Below are positions 20,253 through 27,977 of a stretch of DNA of 64,000 nt, piece by piece. Each line of letters opens with the position of its first letter. Position 1 is the first letter of the stretch. A program made the position numbers and the translations under genes. The notes below the pieces were generated by a model that had not been told where the DNA came from, did no database searches, and saw only the letters and a program-made list of their open reading frames with translations. The stretch is from Sphingobium sp. BYY-5. GTDB lineage: Bacteria > Pseudomonadota > Alphaproteobacteria > Sphingomonadales > Sphingomonadaceae. The DNA lies in the NCBI RefSeq assembly GCF_022758885.1, contig NZ_JALEBH010000001.1:930001-994000 (forward strand). Reading direction: 5' to 3'.

Positions 20253-21512
20253 ATGCGTAGATTGACGGATATTTCGGGCAGCCTGTCGATGGCGGCGGTA
20301 GCTGGGGCGGCAGTTGCCGGGATGTTGGCGGTAACGCCCGCTTATGCGAAGAAGCAGGTCGTTTCCGGCCCGCCGATCGTCATGTCGGACGCTTTTCGGA
20401 CCAATGCCCAATCGGCCGAGGCAGCGCTGAAGGCGCGGGATGCGGCCAGCGCGGCCGCGCGCATTAGCGCGCTGACGCCCACGACGGATTTTGAGGCCTA
20501 TGCCGCGTCGGGTCTTCGCTATCAACTCGCCGTGCAGCAGCGCGACGTGCAGGCGCAGCGGGTCGCCCTGACCGACATGTTCAAGACCAGTTCGGTTCCG
20601 GCCGCGGATGCGCCGCGCCTGCGCTATGTCGCGGGCTATCTCTCCTATCTCGTAGGCAATTATGACGATGCGGTGGCGCAGCTCGATTATGCCAAAACGC
20701 TGGGCTATAGCGGCGTCGACGCGACCATGTTGCGCGCCGACATCGCCATGCGGCGCAAAAAGCCCAAGGATGCCCGGCCTTATCTCGAAGCGGCGATGGT
20801 GCAGAAGCGGGCTTCGGGCGAACCGGTGCCGCTTCCCTGGATCGATCGCGGCATTTCGATGGCCTATCAGGCGGGAGACTGGGCCGAGGTCAGCCATCTC
20901 TATCGCGAGCGCCTAGCACGGGCGGCGAGCCGGGAAGACTGGCGTTCTGCGTTGACCAATTATCTGTCGGTCGCGGGCCTTGATACCCAGGCGCAGCTTG
21001 ATCTGTATCGCCTCCAGGCCGCCAATGGCGCAATGGCGAGCGAGCGTGACTATCAATCCTATGCGCAACTCGCGGAGAAGGCCGGCTATTATGCCGAGGC
21101 AAAGGCGATCATCGAATCCGGCCGCAAGGCGGGCAAGCTGATGCCGACCCAGGCCGTAACCAGCCAGTTGCTCAAGGGCGTGACGCCCAAGGCGACCAAG
21201 GAGATTGCTGGCCTGCCCGCGCTGGCGAAGAAGGCTGCCGCAGCACCCACCGGCAAGGAAGCGCTGACGCTGGGCGACAGCTATGTGTCGCTCGGACAGT
21301 TCCCGCAGGCGGTCGAACAATATCGGCTGGCGCTCAGCAAGGGTGGCGTGGACGCTGGCCGGGTCAATGCGCGGCTCGGCATGGCGCTGGCGCGGTCGGG
21401 CGACCTTGCCAGCGCACAGACGGCGCTCAGCCAGGTCGGCAATGGCGACTGGGGGAATGTGGCAGGTTTCTGGTCGGTCTGGATCGACCAGCAAAGCAAG
21501 AAGGCGGCCTGA
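20253..21512 (+). CDS. Secreted alpha-helical repeat protein (TPR-like), copy 2
   Basis: A 419-residue paralogue of the preceding gene. The start at 20253 follows GGGGGAGG with 11-base spacing and gives a long Sec signal (MRRLTDISGSLSMAAVAGAAV... ending AYA, near residue 33). TPR-like helical hairpins fill the mature part: YVAGYLSYLVGNYDDAVAQL, RDYQSYAQLAEKAGYYAEAK and GDSYVSLGQFPQAVEQYRLA. Both copies keep the order signal, helical repeats, then GD-Y-x-x-x-G-x-F/Y-x-x-A followed by KGGVDA and RLG. The two genes share strand and are separated only by the hairpin at 20144, so they may be co-expressed. Function unknown; sphingomonad-restricted distribution is suspected but not tested. Confidence 0.85.
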   Translation: MRRLTDISGSLSMAAVAGAAVAGMLAVTPAYAKKQVVSGPPIVMSDAFRTNAQSAEAALKARDAASAAARISALTPTTDFEAYAASGLRYQLAVQQRDVQAQRVALTDMFKTSSVPAADAPRLRYVAGYLSYLVGNYDDAVAQLDYAKTLGYSGVDATMLRADIAMRRKKPKDARPYLEAAMVQKRASGEPVPLPWIDRGISMAYQAGDWAEVSHLYRERLARAASREDWRSALTNYLSVAGLDTQAQLDLYRLQAANGAMASERDYQSYAQLAEKAGYYAEAKAIIESGRKAGKLMPTQAVTSQLLKGVTPKATKEIAGLPALAKKAAAAPTGKEALTLGDSYVSLGQFPQAVEQYRLALSKGGVDAGRVNARLGMALARSGDLASAQTALSQVGNGDWGNVAGFWSVWIDQQSKKAA

Positions 21513-21528
21513 CGCCGCCTTCTCTTTC
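21499..21528 (+). terminator. Intrinsic terminator overlapping the stop of repeat-protein copy 2
   Basis: AGAAGGCGGC, five-base loop, GCCGCCTTCT: a perfect 10-bp stem that includes the end of the coding region and is followed by CTCTTTCC. It ends the plus-strand transcript before the convergent Lrp gene. Confidence 0.75.
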
Positions 21529-21542
21529 CGCTGCCGCGTCGA

Positions 21543-22016
21543 TCAGACCGGTAGCGGAACGCCCGGCAGGTTCTTCGATGTCCGGATGGTGAGCGAAGTC
21601 TTCACGCTCACCACATTGGGGGCAGGCGTCAGCTTCGACGTCAGGAATTGCTGAAAACTCTGAAGATCCTTCGCTACAACCTTCAAAATAAAGTCGATTT
21701 CACCATTCAGCATATGGCATTCGCGCACGTCGGGCAGGCTCGCGACATGATCCTGGAACGCCTTGAGATCGGCTTCCGCCTGGCTCTTGAGGCTGACCAT
21801 CGCGAAGACGGTGATCGTGTATCCCAGCATCGCCGGATCGACGACCGCATGGTAGGAGGTGATAGCGCCCGCCTCCTCCAATGCACGCACGCGGCGCAGG
21901 CACGGCGGGGCCGTCAGGCCAACCTTGCGTGCCAGCTCCACATTGGTCATTCGTCCGTCCTGCTGCAACTCTCCAAGGATCTGCAGGTCGATGTCGTCGA
22001 TATTCGGCCCGGCCAT
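21543..22016 (-). CDS. Lrp/AsnC family transcriptional regulator
   Basis: A 157-residue feast/famine regulator. The N-terminal winged helix reads DDIDLQILGELQQDGRMTNV followed by ELARKVGLTAPPCLRRVRALEEAGAI, and the C-terminal RAM/AsnC ligand domain has ITVFAMVSLKSQ, VRECHMLNGEIDFILKVVAKD and LPGVPL. Such proteins bind amino acids and control amino acid genes, often their own. No amino acid transport or catabolic gene is adjacent; the divergent gene at 22220 is a histidine kinase across a 203 bp shared region. The target is therefore open. Confidence 0.94.
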   Translation of the reverse strand: MAGPNIDDIDLQILGELQQDGRMTNVELARKVGLTAPPCLRRVRALEEAGAITSYHAVVDPAMLGYTITVFAMVSLKSQAEADLKAFQDHVASLPDVRECHMLNGEIDFILKVVAKDLQSFQQFLTSKLTPAPNVVSVKTSLTIRTSKNLPGVPLPV

Positions 22017-22219
22017 TATTCCGATTATTTCCTGTCCTGTTTGTTAGGTGCACCATAATAATATTTCAGAACAATGCAATTGTCCCACTATGCGACGTTG
22101 CATTTCTGTCGCACCGGTCCTCCCTCTTTCCCTTTTGGTAACGAGTGCCTATCCATAGGATTTGTTAGGACGTGCGTAGATGGATCGGTGGTCTGTCCTG
22201 CGGCAAATAAGGATTTCAG

Positions 22220-23953
22220 GTGCGGTTCAACGATCTCATGCAAACGGTGCTGGCGGCGGAAAACCGTACCGGACTGAGCGCTGTGACGTTGTGGCGCCAA
22301 TGTGTCGACCTGCTTGCCCAGCATGACCGCGCCGATGGTGCATCGATAGAGGCGCAGGAGCGGGCAGGGCTGCTCGACCGGCTCACCGACCTGCGGCCCG
22401 AACTCACGGAAGCGCAGCGAATCGCGACCGTCGTCGAACTGGGGCGTCGCCTGCGTTCCGCGACATTGGTCGTTTTCTTTGCGGGGGACAGGCCGTCCAT
22501 CGCGGCCGCCGCCATGGCGCGTGCGGAATTGCCCGATGCGGCCTGGGCCGACCTGCTTCCCAAACTGACACCCACGGCGCGCGGCGTGCTGCGTGGCCGG
22601 CGGGACATGGGGCCAAAGACCCGGCAGGGATTGGAAGCGTTCGGTTCGGCTGATCTGGTGCTGACCACCGGACGGCAGGATATGGTCGGCGATGCCGCGA
22701 TGCTGCTGACCGGCGAAATGGCGTTGAAGCAGGACGTTTCCACACCGGAAATGCGAAGCGCCACCATCACCCCGTTGCGGCCGCCCGCGCGCGATGAAGA
22801 CCAGATCCGCAATCTGGTCGACCGAATCGCCCAATTCACCAGCACACGCCGGTCGATGGCTGAAACAGCACCTGTGTCTTTGCCCGAAGCAGATGCGGCC
22901 GTCGTCCATCCTTTCGCCTTTGAAACCGATGCTGATGGCGTGATCCTGTGGATCGATCGGGGACCGCGCGCCGCATTGATCGGCCTCTCGCTGGGCGAGG
23001 CGGCATTGGAAGGCGGCAGCGGACCCGATGGGCATGTGGCCGGAGCCTTCGCCCGCCGCAGCGCTTTTCGGAATGGCCGCTTTACCATTGTGGGCGGCGC
23101 GGTGGCGGGCGAGTGGCGCATATCGGCCACGCCCTTCTTCGATCCGCGTTCCGGGCGATTCCAAGGTTATCGTGGGCAGGCACGTGCGCCCTATCTGCAT
23201 GAAGTCGCTGCCCAACCCGCTCCAGCGCCAACGGCGGTCACGGGCCTGTCGGCCGATTCCCTGCGCCAGTTGGTGCATGAGCTGCGCACGCCGCTGAACG
23301 CTATATTGGGCTTTGCCGAAATCATCGAGCAGGAACTTTTCGGCCCGGCTGGCGATGGTTATCGCGACATGGCAGGGAAGATCGCCGTCGATGCGCGCCA
23401 TCTTCTGGCGGCATTTGATGATCTGGACCTGGCCGCGCGCGTATCACGTGGCGAGGATGGGGCGGCGCTGTGCCTGGTTGATCCCCGACAATTGGTGACG
23501 CAGATCGCCGCGCGATTCCGCGAACAGGGACGTGTCGCGCTGTCGCCGGTCGAAATCGCCATGACGCCCGAACTGCCGCCCTTGCTGATCGATCCCGTAC
23601 AGGGTGAGCGCATGGTGCAGCATCTGTTCCGCACGATGATCTCCGTCGCGCCCGCAGGGGAGGTTCTGACCGGGGCCTGCTGGTTGCGCCCCGATGGCGC
23701 GCGCGCGCGCATCATTCTGGCTGTTGACCGCCCCTCAAGCCTGATCGGGCTGGATGAAGCGCAATTGCTTGATCCGGCTTATGGCGTGGATGGCGACCGG
23801 GTCGACGGGCCGTTGCTGGGCCTTGGCTTTTCGCTGCGGTTGATCCGAAGCCTGGCGACGACATGCGGCGGCGACCTGGAAATCGGGGAGACACGGATAA
23901 TGTTGATCCTGCCGGCCGCCGTTACGGCGAGAGAGGTCGCGGATATCGGCTGA
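22220..23953 (+). CDS. Histidine kinase-like protein with degenerate ATP-binding domain
   Basis: A 577-residue cytoplasmic protein starting at GTG with AAGGA six bases upstream. Residues 1-190 are helical (reminiscent of HEAT/DUF2336-like N-termini, tentative). Residues about 230-320 look like a PAS fold (FETDADGVILWIDRG, then ISATPFFDPRSGRFQGYRGQ). An intact dimerisation/phospho-acceptor segment LVHELRTPLNAILGFAEII follows, with His353. The HATPase region is unusual: where the N box should be it reads HLFRTMISVAP with no catalytic Asn. No DxGxG G1 box is visible (LAVDRPSSL stands there); only a G2-like LLGLGFSLRLIRSLATTCGG remains. It may be a phosphotransfer or signal-integrating protein rather than an active kinase. 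No response regulator is adjacent. Confidence 0.82.
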   Translation: MRFNDLMQTVLAAENRTGLSAVTLWRQCVDLLAQHDRADGASIEAQERAGLLDRLTDLRPELTEAQRIATVVELGRRLRSATLVVFFAGDRPSIAAAAMARAELPDAAWADLLPKLTPTARGVLRGRRDMGPKTRQGLEAFGSADLVLTTGRQDMVGDAAMLLTGEMALKQDVSTPEMRSATITPLRPPARDEDQIRNLVDRIAQFTSTRRSMAETAPVSLPEADAAVVHPFAFETDADGVILWIDRGPRAALIGLSLGEAALEGGSGPDGHVAGAFARRSAFRNGRFTIVGGAVAGEWRISATPFFDPRSGRFQGYRGQARAPYLHEVAAQPAPAPTAVTGLSADSLRQLVHELRTPLNAILGFAEIIEQELFGPAGDGYRDMAGKIAVDARHLLAAFDDLDLAARVSRGEDGAALCLVDPRQLVTQIAARFREQGRVALSPVEIAMTPELPPLLIDPVQGERMVQHLFRTMISVAPAGEVLTGACWLRPDGARARIILAVDRPSSLIGLDEAQLLDPAYGVDGDRVDGPLLGLGFSLRLIRSLATTCGGDLEIGETRIMLILPAAVTAREVADIG

Positions 23954-23997
23954 TCGCCGGCAACTCTCTGGCAACCATTGGGGGTTAGGAAGGGGGC

Positions 23998-25035
23998 ATG
24001 ATGGCTTCCCTTCACGACGGCAACCTGCTTGCATCGCCACTGGCCGGGGACATGATCCTGCTCGATCCCGCCTTTGGGACTCGATTCATGCTTTTCGTCG
24101 ATACCGAGGAGGAGTTTGACTGGAACGCGCCGTTCAGTCGCACGGGACATGGCGTGACGGCCATCGCCGGAATGGCGCGCGGGCAGGCCTATTTCGCGGC
24201 TGCGGGGGTCAAGCCCGTCTATGTGACCGATTATCCCGTGGTGGAATCCGATGCCGCCGCAGCCATGATGGGGCAGTGGGCGAGCGACGGCATGGCCGAT
24301 ATCGGCGCGCATCTTCACCCATGGGTCAATCCGCCCCATGTTGAGAATGTCAACGCGGTCAACAGCTATGTGGGCTTCCTGCCGGAGGCGGTGGAGCGCG
24401 CCAAGCTCGAAGCCTTGTGCTGTCGCATGGAGCAGCGCTTCGGGGAACGGCCGGTGGTGTATCGCGCGGGGCGCTATGGCGTTGGACCGAATAGCGCCCG
24501 CTTGCTGGCCGAAGCCGGCTTCCGCCTCGACAGTTCGGTGCGCAGCCGGTTCGACTATAGCAGGCAACATGGCCCTGATTTCCGGGGGCTGCCGCAAAAT
24601 CCCTATTGGGCAGGACCGAAGCGGACCTTGGTGGAACTGCCTTTGTCGACGGCCTTTACAGGCATGATGCGCGGCGGGGGGGAGCGGCTTCATCGGGCGG
24701 CCCAGAATATGGGGCCGCTTGCCGGCGCCCTGTCGCGCGCTAGGATGCTGAGCCGAGTGCCGCTGACGCCCGAAGGCATAGCCGTGCATGAAGCCATTGC
24801 CGCTATCGATGCGCTGATCGAGGAAGGGGTGCGCCTCCTCAATTTCAGCTTTCATTCTCCCACGCTGGAGCCGGGCCATACCCCCTATGTCCGGACCGAG
24901 GCCGATCGGACGGCCTTCTACGCCTGGTGGGACGCCATATTGACGCATCTTGCCAGGCGGGGTGTGGGGTCTGCGAGTCTGGCCGAACTGCTGGCTGCCA
25001 TTCCCGCGCGCGCAGAGGCTTGCAAAGCGGCGTGA
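23998..25035 (+). CDS. WalW-like polysaccharide deacetylase
   Basis: A 345-residue NodB-fold (carbohydrate esterase 4-like) protein. Family-type motifs are FVDTEEEFDWN (metal Asp), GAHLHPWVNPP (metal His pair), YRAGRYG and FSFHSPTLEPG. There is no signal peptide, as in WalW proteins linked to cell-surface polysaccharide synthesis. The ATG at 23998 has AGGAAGG very close; the next in-frame ATG at 24001 has slightly better spacing. It follows the kinase gene by 44 bp on the same strand and could be co-transcribed. The sugar substrate is unknown. Confidence 0.85.
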   Translation: MMASLHDGNLLASPLAGDMILLDPAFGTRFMLFVDTEEEFDWNAPFSRTGHGVTAIAGMARGQAYFAAAGVKPVYVTDYPVVESDAAAAMMGQWASDGMADIGAHLHPWVNPPHVENVNAVNSYVGFLPEAVERAKLEALCCRMEQRFGERPVVYRAGRYGVGPNSARLLAEAGFRLDSSVRSRFDYSRQHGPDFRGLPQNPYWAGPKRTLVELPLSTAFTGMMRGGGERLHRAAQNMGPLAGALSRARMLSRVPLTPEGIAVHEAIAAIDALIEEGVRLLNFSFHSPTLEPGHTPYVRTEADRTAFYAWWDAILTHLARRGVGSASLAELLAAIPARAEACKAA

Positions 25036-25066
25036 TGCTGCCTAATCGGGCCAATGTTGACGGGTG

Positions 25067-25142
25067 GGGCCTGTAGCTCAATGGTTAGAGCTGGCCGCTC
25101 ATAACGGCTAGGTTGCGGGTTCGAGTCCTGCCGGGCCCACCA
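25067..25142 (+). tRNA. tRNA with CAU anticodon, probably tRNA-Ile2 (lysidine-modified)
   Basis: A complete 76-nt cloverleaf including encoded CCA. The acceptor is GGGCCTG/CGGGCCC, the D arm GCTC-AATGGTTA-GAGC, the anticodon arm GGCCG-CTCATAA-CGGCT and the T arm GCGGG-TTCGAGT-CCTGC. CAU can be initiator Met, elongator Met or Ile2. The initiator is excluded by the paired first base (G1-C72). C4-G69 and C5-G68 in the acceptor are the bases that E. coli TilS uses to pick tRNA-Ile2 over elongator tRNA-Met, which favours Ile2. Automated tools often label such genes tRNA-Met. Confidence 0.95.
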
Positions 25143-25303
25143 TAAAGACAATCCTGCAGCAAGATCCTCCACGTCCGATGCATGGACGCGCCACAGCGAG
25201 CGTCCAAGGATTAAGAATCTGTCATCAACCGGCCAACATCAGGTAGGAAGAGGCAGCATATGGAAGGGGTCTGACTATTTTCGAATCATGAAGGACCAAA
25301 GGA

Positions 25304-25711
25304 ATGTGGAGGGTTCCCGCCGCGGTCTTGCTCGCACTGGCGGTGCCGGTTGGGCAGGCCGACGCTCAGGTTGAAGGGCTTTGGTTGAATCCGCATAATA
25401 GTGTTGCGGTGCGCACCGGCTCCTGTGGCGATCGTCTGTGCGGTTGGGTCGTCTGGGCGAATGCGGCGGCCCGCCAGGACGCCAGGGATGGCGGGGACGG
25501 GGAACTGATCGGCACCCGTCTGCTCGAAAATTACCGGCCGGACGGCCGCTCCTGGGCTGGCACCGTCTATGTGCCGGATATGGGGCGGCGTTTTTCATCG
25601 CAAATCCAGGAAATGTCGCCGCAGCAGTTGAAGATCACGGGCTGCCTGCTGGGCGGTTTCATCTGCCGGTCGCAAACCTGGACACGGATCGAGAAAACAC
25701 CCGATGCTTGA
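25304..25711 (+). CDS. DUF2147 secreted protein
   Basis: A 135-residue exported protein with signal peptide MWRVPAAVLLALAVPVGQADAQ. The DUF2147 core is visible as VEGLWLNPHNSVAVRTGSCGDRLCGWVVW, then LLENYRPDGRSWAGTVYVPDMGRRF and a C-terminal ITGCLLGGFICRSQTWTR with paired cysteines. AAGGA lies eight bases before the start. Function unknown; DUF2147 proteins are small periplasmic lipocalin-like domains. The last 8 bp overlap virJ, so it is the first gene of the aminoacyl-lipid operon. Confidence 0.88.
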   Translation: MWRVPAAVLLALAVPVGQADAQVEGLWLNPHNSVAVRTGSCGDRLCGWVVWANAAARQDARDGGDGELIGTRLLENYRPDGRSWAGTVYVPDMGRRFSSQIQEMSPQQLKITGCLLGGFICRSQTWTRIEKTPDA

Positions 25712-26483
25712 ACGGTCGCGACATCCCGTCCGCTGGTTCATGGCGGCTGCATTGCTCATCATTCTGCTGACGGTTGCCGCGATGGCGACGCCCGTGCTGA
25801 AAGGAAGCGCCATCCGCGACTTTGGCGGCGCAAAGGGCGCGCCCGTGGCCGTCGCCTTCTTCTCCGGCGACATGGGGTTCGATTTCGGCATGAGCGGAAA
25901 GGTGGGGGAGGCGATCGCGAGGCGTGGTATTCCAGTCATCGGTTTCAATTCCGCCAAATATTTCAGCAAGCATCACAGCCGGGCGGAAGTGGACGGCATC
26001 GTCGCCGACGCCATTCGCCTCACTCTGGCGCGTAGCGGTGCGCGGCGCATTGTGCTGATGGGCCAATCCTATGGAGCGGACATGGTTGCGACTGTAGCCC
26101 CCGATCTGCCGCCGGACCTGAAAGCGCGACTGGCGGCGGTCGCAATGATCGTGCCTGCGCAGACCGTTTATTTCCGGGCCGATCCGCTGGGCTTCGCCTA
26201 TCGCGGCACGCCGGATGCGCAGCCGCTGGAGGCGATCCGCCGGTTCGACGCCGCGCCGCTCGTCTGCATCTACGGGCTGGAGGAGGAGGATAGCCTTTGC
26301 CCGCCGCTTCTGGATGCGGGCGCGCATGTAACGGGCCTGCCCGGCGGCCATTTCCTCCATCATGATTCGCGGCGGTTGTCGGACACGCTACTCAATCAGT
26401 TGCAGGCCGCCGATCCGACGATCCTTATGACGGGAGCGTCTGTTCCCGTGACAGCCAGTCCGTCGGATAGTAAAAGCGGTTAG
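25704..26483 (+). CDS. virJ: VirJ/AcvB-family serine hydrolase (single domain)
   Basis: A 259-residue alpha/beta-hydrolase-fold protein with an N-terminal membrane anchor or signal (WFMAAALLIILLTVAAMA). The nucleophile elbow is MGQSYGADMVATVAP, the oxyanion-side motif is AFFSGDMGFDFGMSG, and the catalytic His is in LPGGHFLHHD. It matches the C-terminal VirJ domain of AcvB, encoded next door, so it is a single-domain paralogue. VirJ was first described as a periplasmic factor in Agrobacterium T-DNA transfer, and the domain is now linked to aminoacyl-phosphatidylglycerol hydrolysis. No type IV secretion genes are present here, so the lipid role is preferred. Confidence 0.86.
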   Translation: MLERSRHPVRWFMAAALLIILLTVAAMATPVLKGSAIRDFGGAKGAPVAVAFFSGDMGFDFGMSGKVGEAIARRGIPVIGFNSAKYFSKHHSRAEVDGIVADAIRLTLARSGARRIVLMGQSYGADMVATVAPDLPPDLKARLAAVAMIVPAQTVYFRADPLGFAYRGTPDAQPLEAIRRFDAAPLVCIYGLEEEDSLCPPLLDAGAHVTGLPGGHFLHHDSRRLSDTLLNQLQAADPTILMTGASVPVTASPSDSKSG

Positions 26484-26510
26484 GCTGGAGGGGCCGGGGA
26501 GGGGACGCAT

Positions 26511-27977
26511 ATGACGAGGATATTCCGCTCCATCATGGGGCCATTTCTGCTGACATTAATCATGCTCCCCGTGTCGGCACTGACGTCGTCCGTCCCCGAT
26601 CTGGCGCGCGCGGAGGCCGTGGCGCTGCCGGAAGCCCTCCATTCAATGCCGGAGTCATCGCAGGCCGACATAGCCTATACCCTTCCTCCACTTGGGCGAC
26701 TGGCCATCTACCGGCCTGCCGGGGCGCCTCGCGGCCTCGTCATCATCCTGTCCGACGCGCGGGGGTGGAGCGAGAGCGATCGGGCGCTGGCGCTGCGGTT
26801 GAATGCCGAAGGCGTGCTGGTGGCGGGTGTGTCCACCCCAACTTTCCTGCACGCCCTCTCGATGCAGAAGGGGTGCATCAATCCCAATTATGCGATCATC
26901 GATCTGGCGCGGGATATCCAGCACCGGCTGAAACTGCCCATGTATATGAAGCCCATCATCCTGGGGCGCGGGCAGGGGGGAACGCTTGCCTATGCTGCGC
27001 TCGCCTCCGGCCCGGACGGGTCTTATCAGGCGGTACTGTCCATCGCTTTCCAGCCCTTCCTGCCGGAGACGGGCCAATGGTGCAAATCGGGTACGCTCAA
27101 ATTGACGGCGCGTGCGCGTCCCCATCGGGGCTGGACGCTTGCGCCCGCCACGTCGCTGCCGTCGCCTTGGATTGTCGTGCAGGCGCAGAAGGGGGCCGTG
27201 CCGCCAAGCGGCTTTCTGAACAGCGCTACGGGCGGAAAACTGGTCGAGCTAGCGCCGAACACCGATCCGGACACATTGATAGCCGCGCAGATCGCGCCTT
27301 TTCTGGCATCGCCGCCACGACCCGGCGGGGGCGCACGACAGGGCGCGGCGGCGCTGCCCACGGACCTGCCATTGACGATCGTCGCCGATGCCGCCGCGCC
27401 GCGTACGGACCGGATGGCCGTGATCTATTCGGGTGATGGCGGCTGGGTGGGACTGGACAGGGATGTGGCGACCCAATTGGCGAAGGCTGGCATTCCGGTG
27501 GTCGGCGTGGACAGCCTGTCTTATTTCTGGAGCCAGCGCACGCCCGCCGGTGCGGCGGCCGACCTGAGCGCGATCATCCGCGGTTATTCGGATCACTGGC
27601 ACCGGCCTAACATATTGATGATCGGCTACAGCTTCGGCGCAGACGTGCTGCCCCATATCGTTGGGCACCTGCCCTCATCGGAGCGGGCGCAGGTGAAGGG
27701 GCTGGCGATGCTGGGCCTCAGTTCGTCGGCGGATTTCCAGTTTCATCTCAGCAGTTGGCTCAATATCGGGTCAACCGATGCCTATCCGACCGTACCGGCG
27801 GTCGTCCGTCTACGCGGCCTGCCGATGCTGTGCATCAGGGGCCAACTGGAAACCGACAGCGCCTGTCCCGCCATACCCCGCGGCGTGGCGCAGGTCGTGA
27901 CCGTGCCGGGCGGCCATCATTTCGATCGCAACGCACCGCTACTGGTGCAGCAGATATTGGGCCGCCTGCCGAAATGA
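26511..27977 (+). CDS. acvB: AcvB-like periplasmic aminoacyl-phosphatidylglycerol hydrolase
   Basis: A 488-residue exported protein (signal near MTRIFRSIMGPFLLTLIMLPVSALTSS, strong GGGGAGGGG ribosome binding site). It has two VirJ-like halves. The N-terminal one has ILGRGQGGTLAYAAL where the nucleophile Ser should be, so it looks inactive. The C-terminal one is intact, with IYSGDGGWVGLDRD, MIGYSFGADVLPHIV and VPGGHHFDRN. In Agrobacterium AcvB hydrolyses the lysyl-phosphatidylglycerol made by its neighbour LpiA. Here the gene overlaps mprF by 4 bp, the same pairing. It probably limits or recycles the cationic lipid in the periplasmic leaflet. Confidence 0.9.
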   Translation: MTRIFRSIMGPFLLTLIMLPVSALTSSVPDLARAEAVALPEALHSMPESSQADIAYTLPPLGRLAIYRPAGAPRGLVIILSDARGWSESDRALALRLNAEGVLVAGVSTPTFLHALSMQKGCINPNYAIIDLARDIQHRLKLPMYMKPIILGRGQGGTLAYAALASGPDGSYQAVLSIAFQPFLPETGQWCKSGTLKLTARARPHRGWTLAPATSLPSPWIVVQAQKGAVPPSGFLNSATGGKLVELAPNTDPDTLIAAQIAPFLASPPRPGGGARQGAAALPTDLPLTIVADAAAPRTDRMAVIYSGDGGWVGLDRDVATQLAKAGIPVVGVDSLSYFWSQRTPAGAAADLSAIIRGYSDHWHRPNILMIGYSFGADVLPHIVGHLPSSERAQVKGLAMLGLSSSADFQFHLSSWLNIGSTDAYPTVPAVVRLRGLPMLCIRGQLETDSACPAIPRGVAQVVTVPGGHHFDRNAPLLVQQILGRLPK

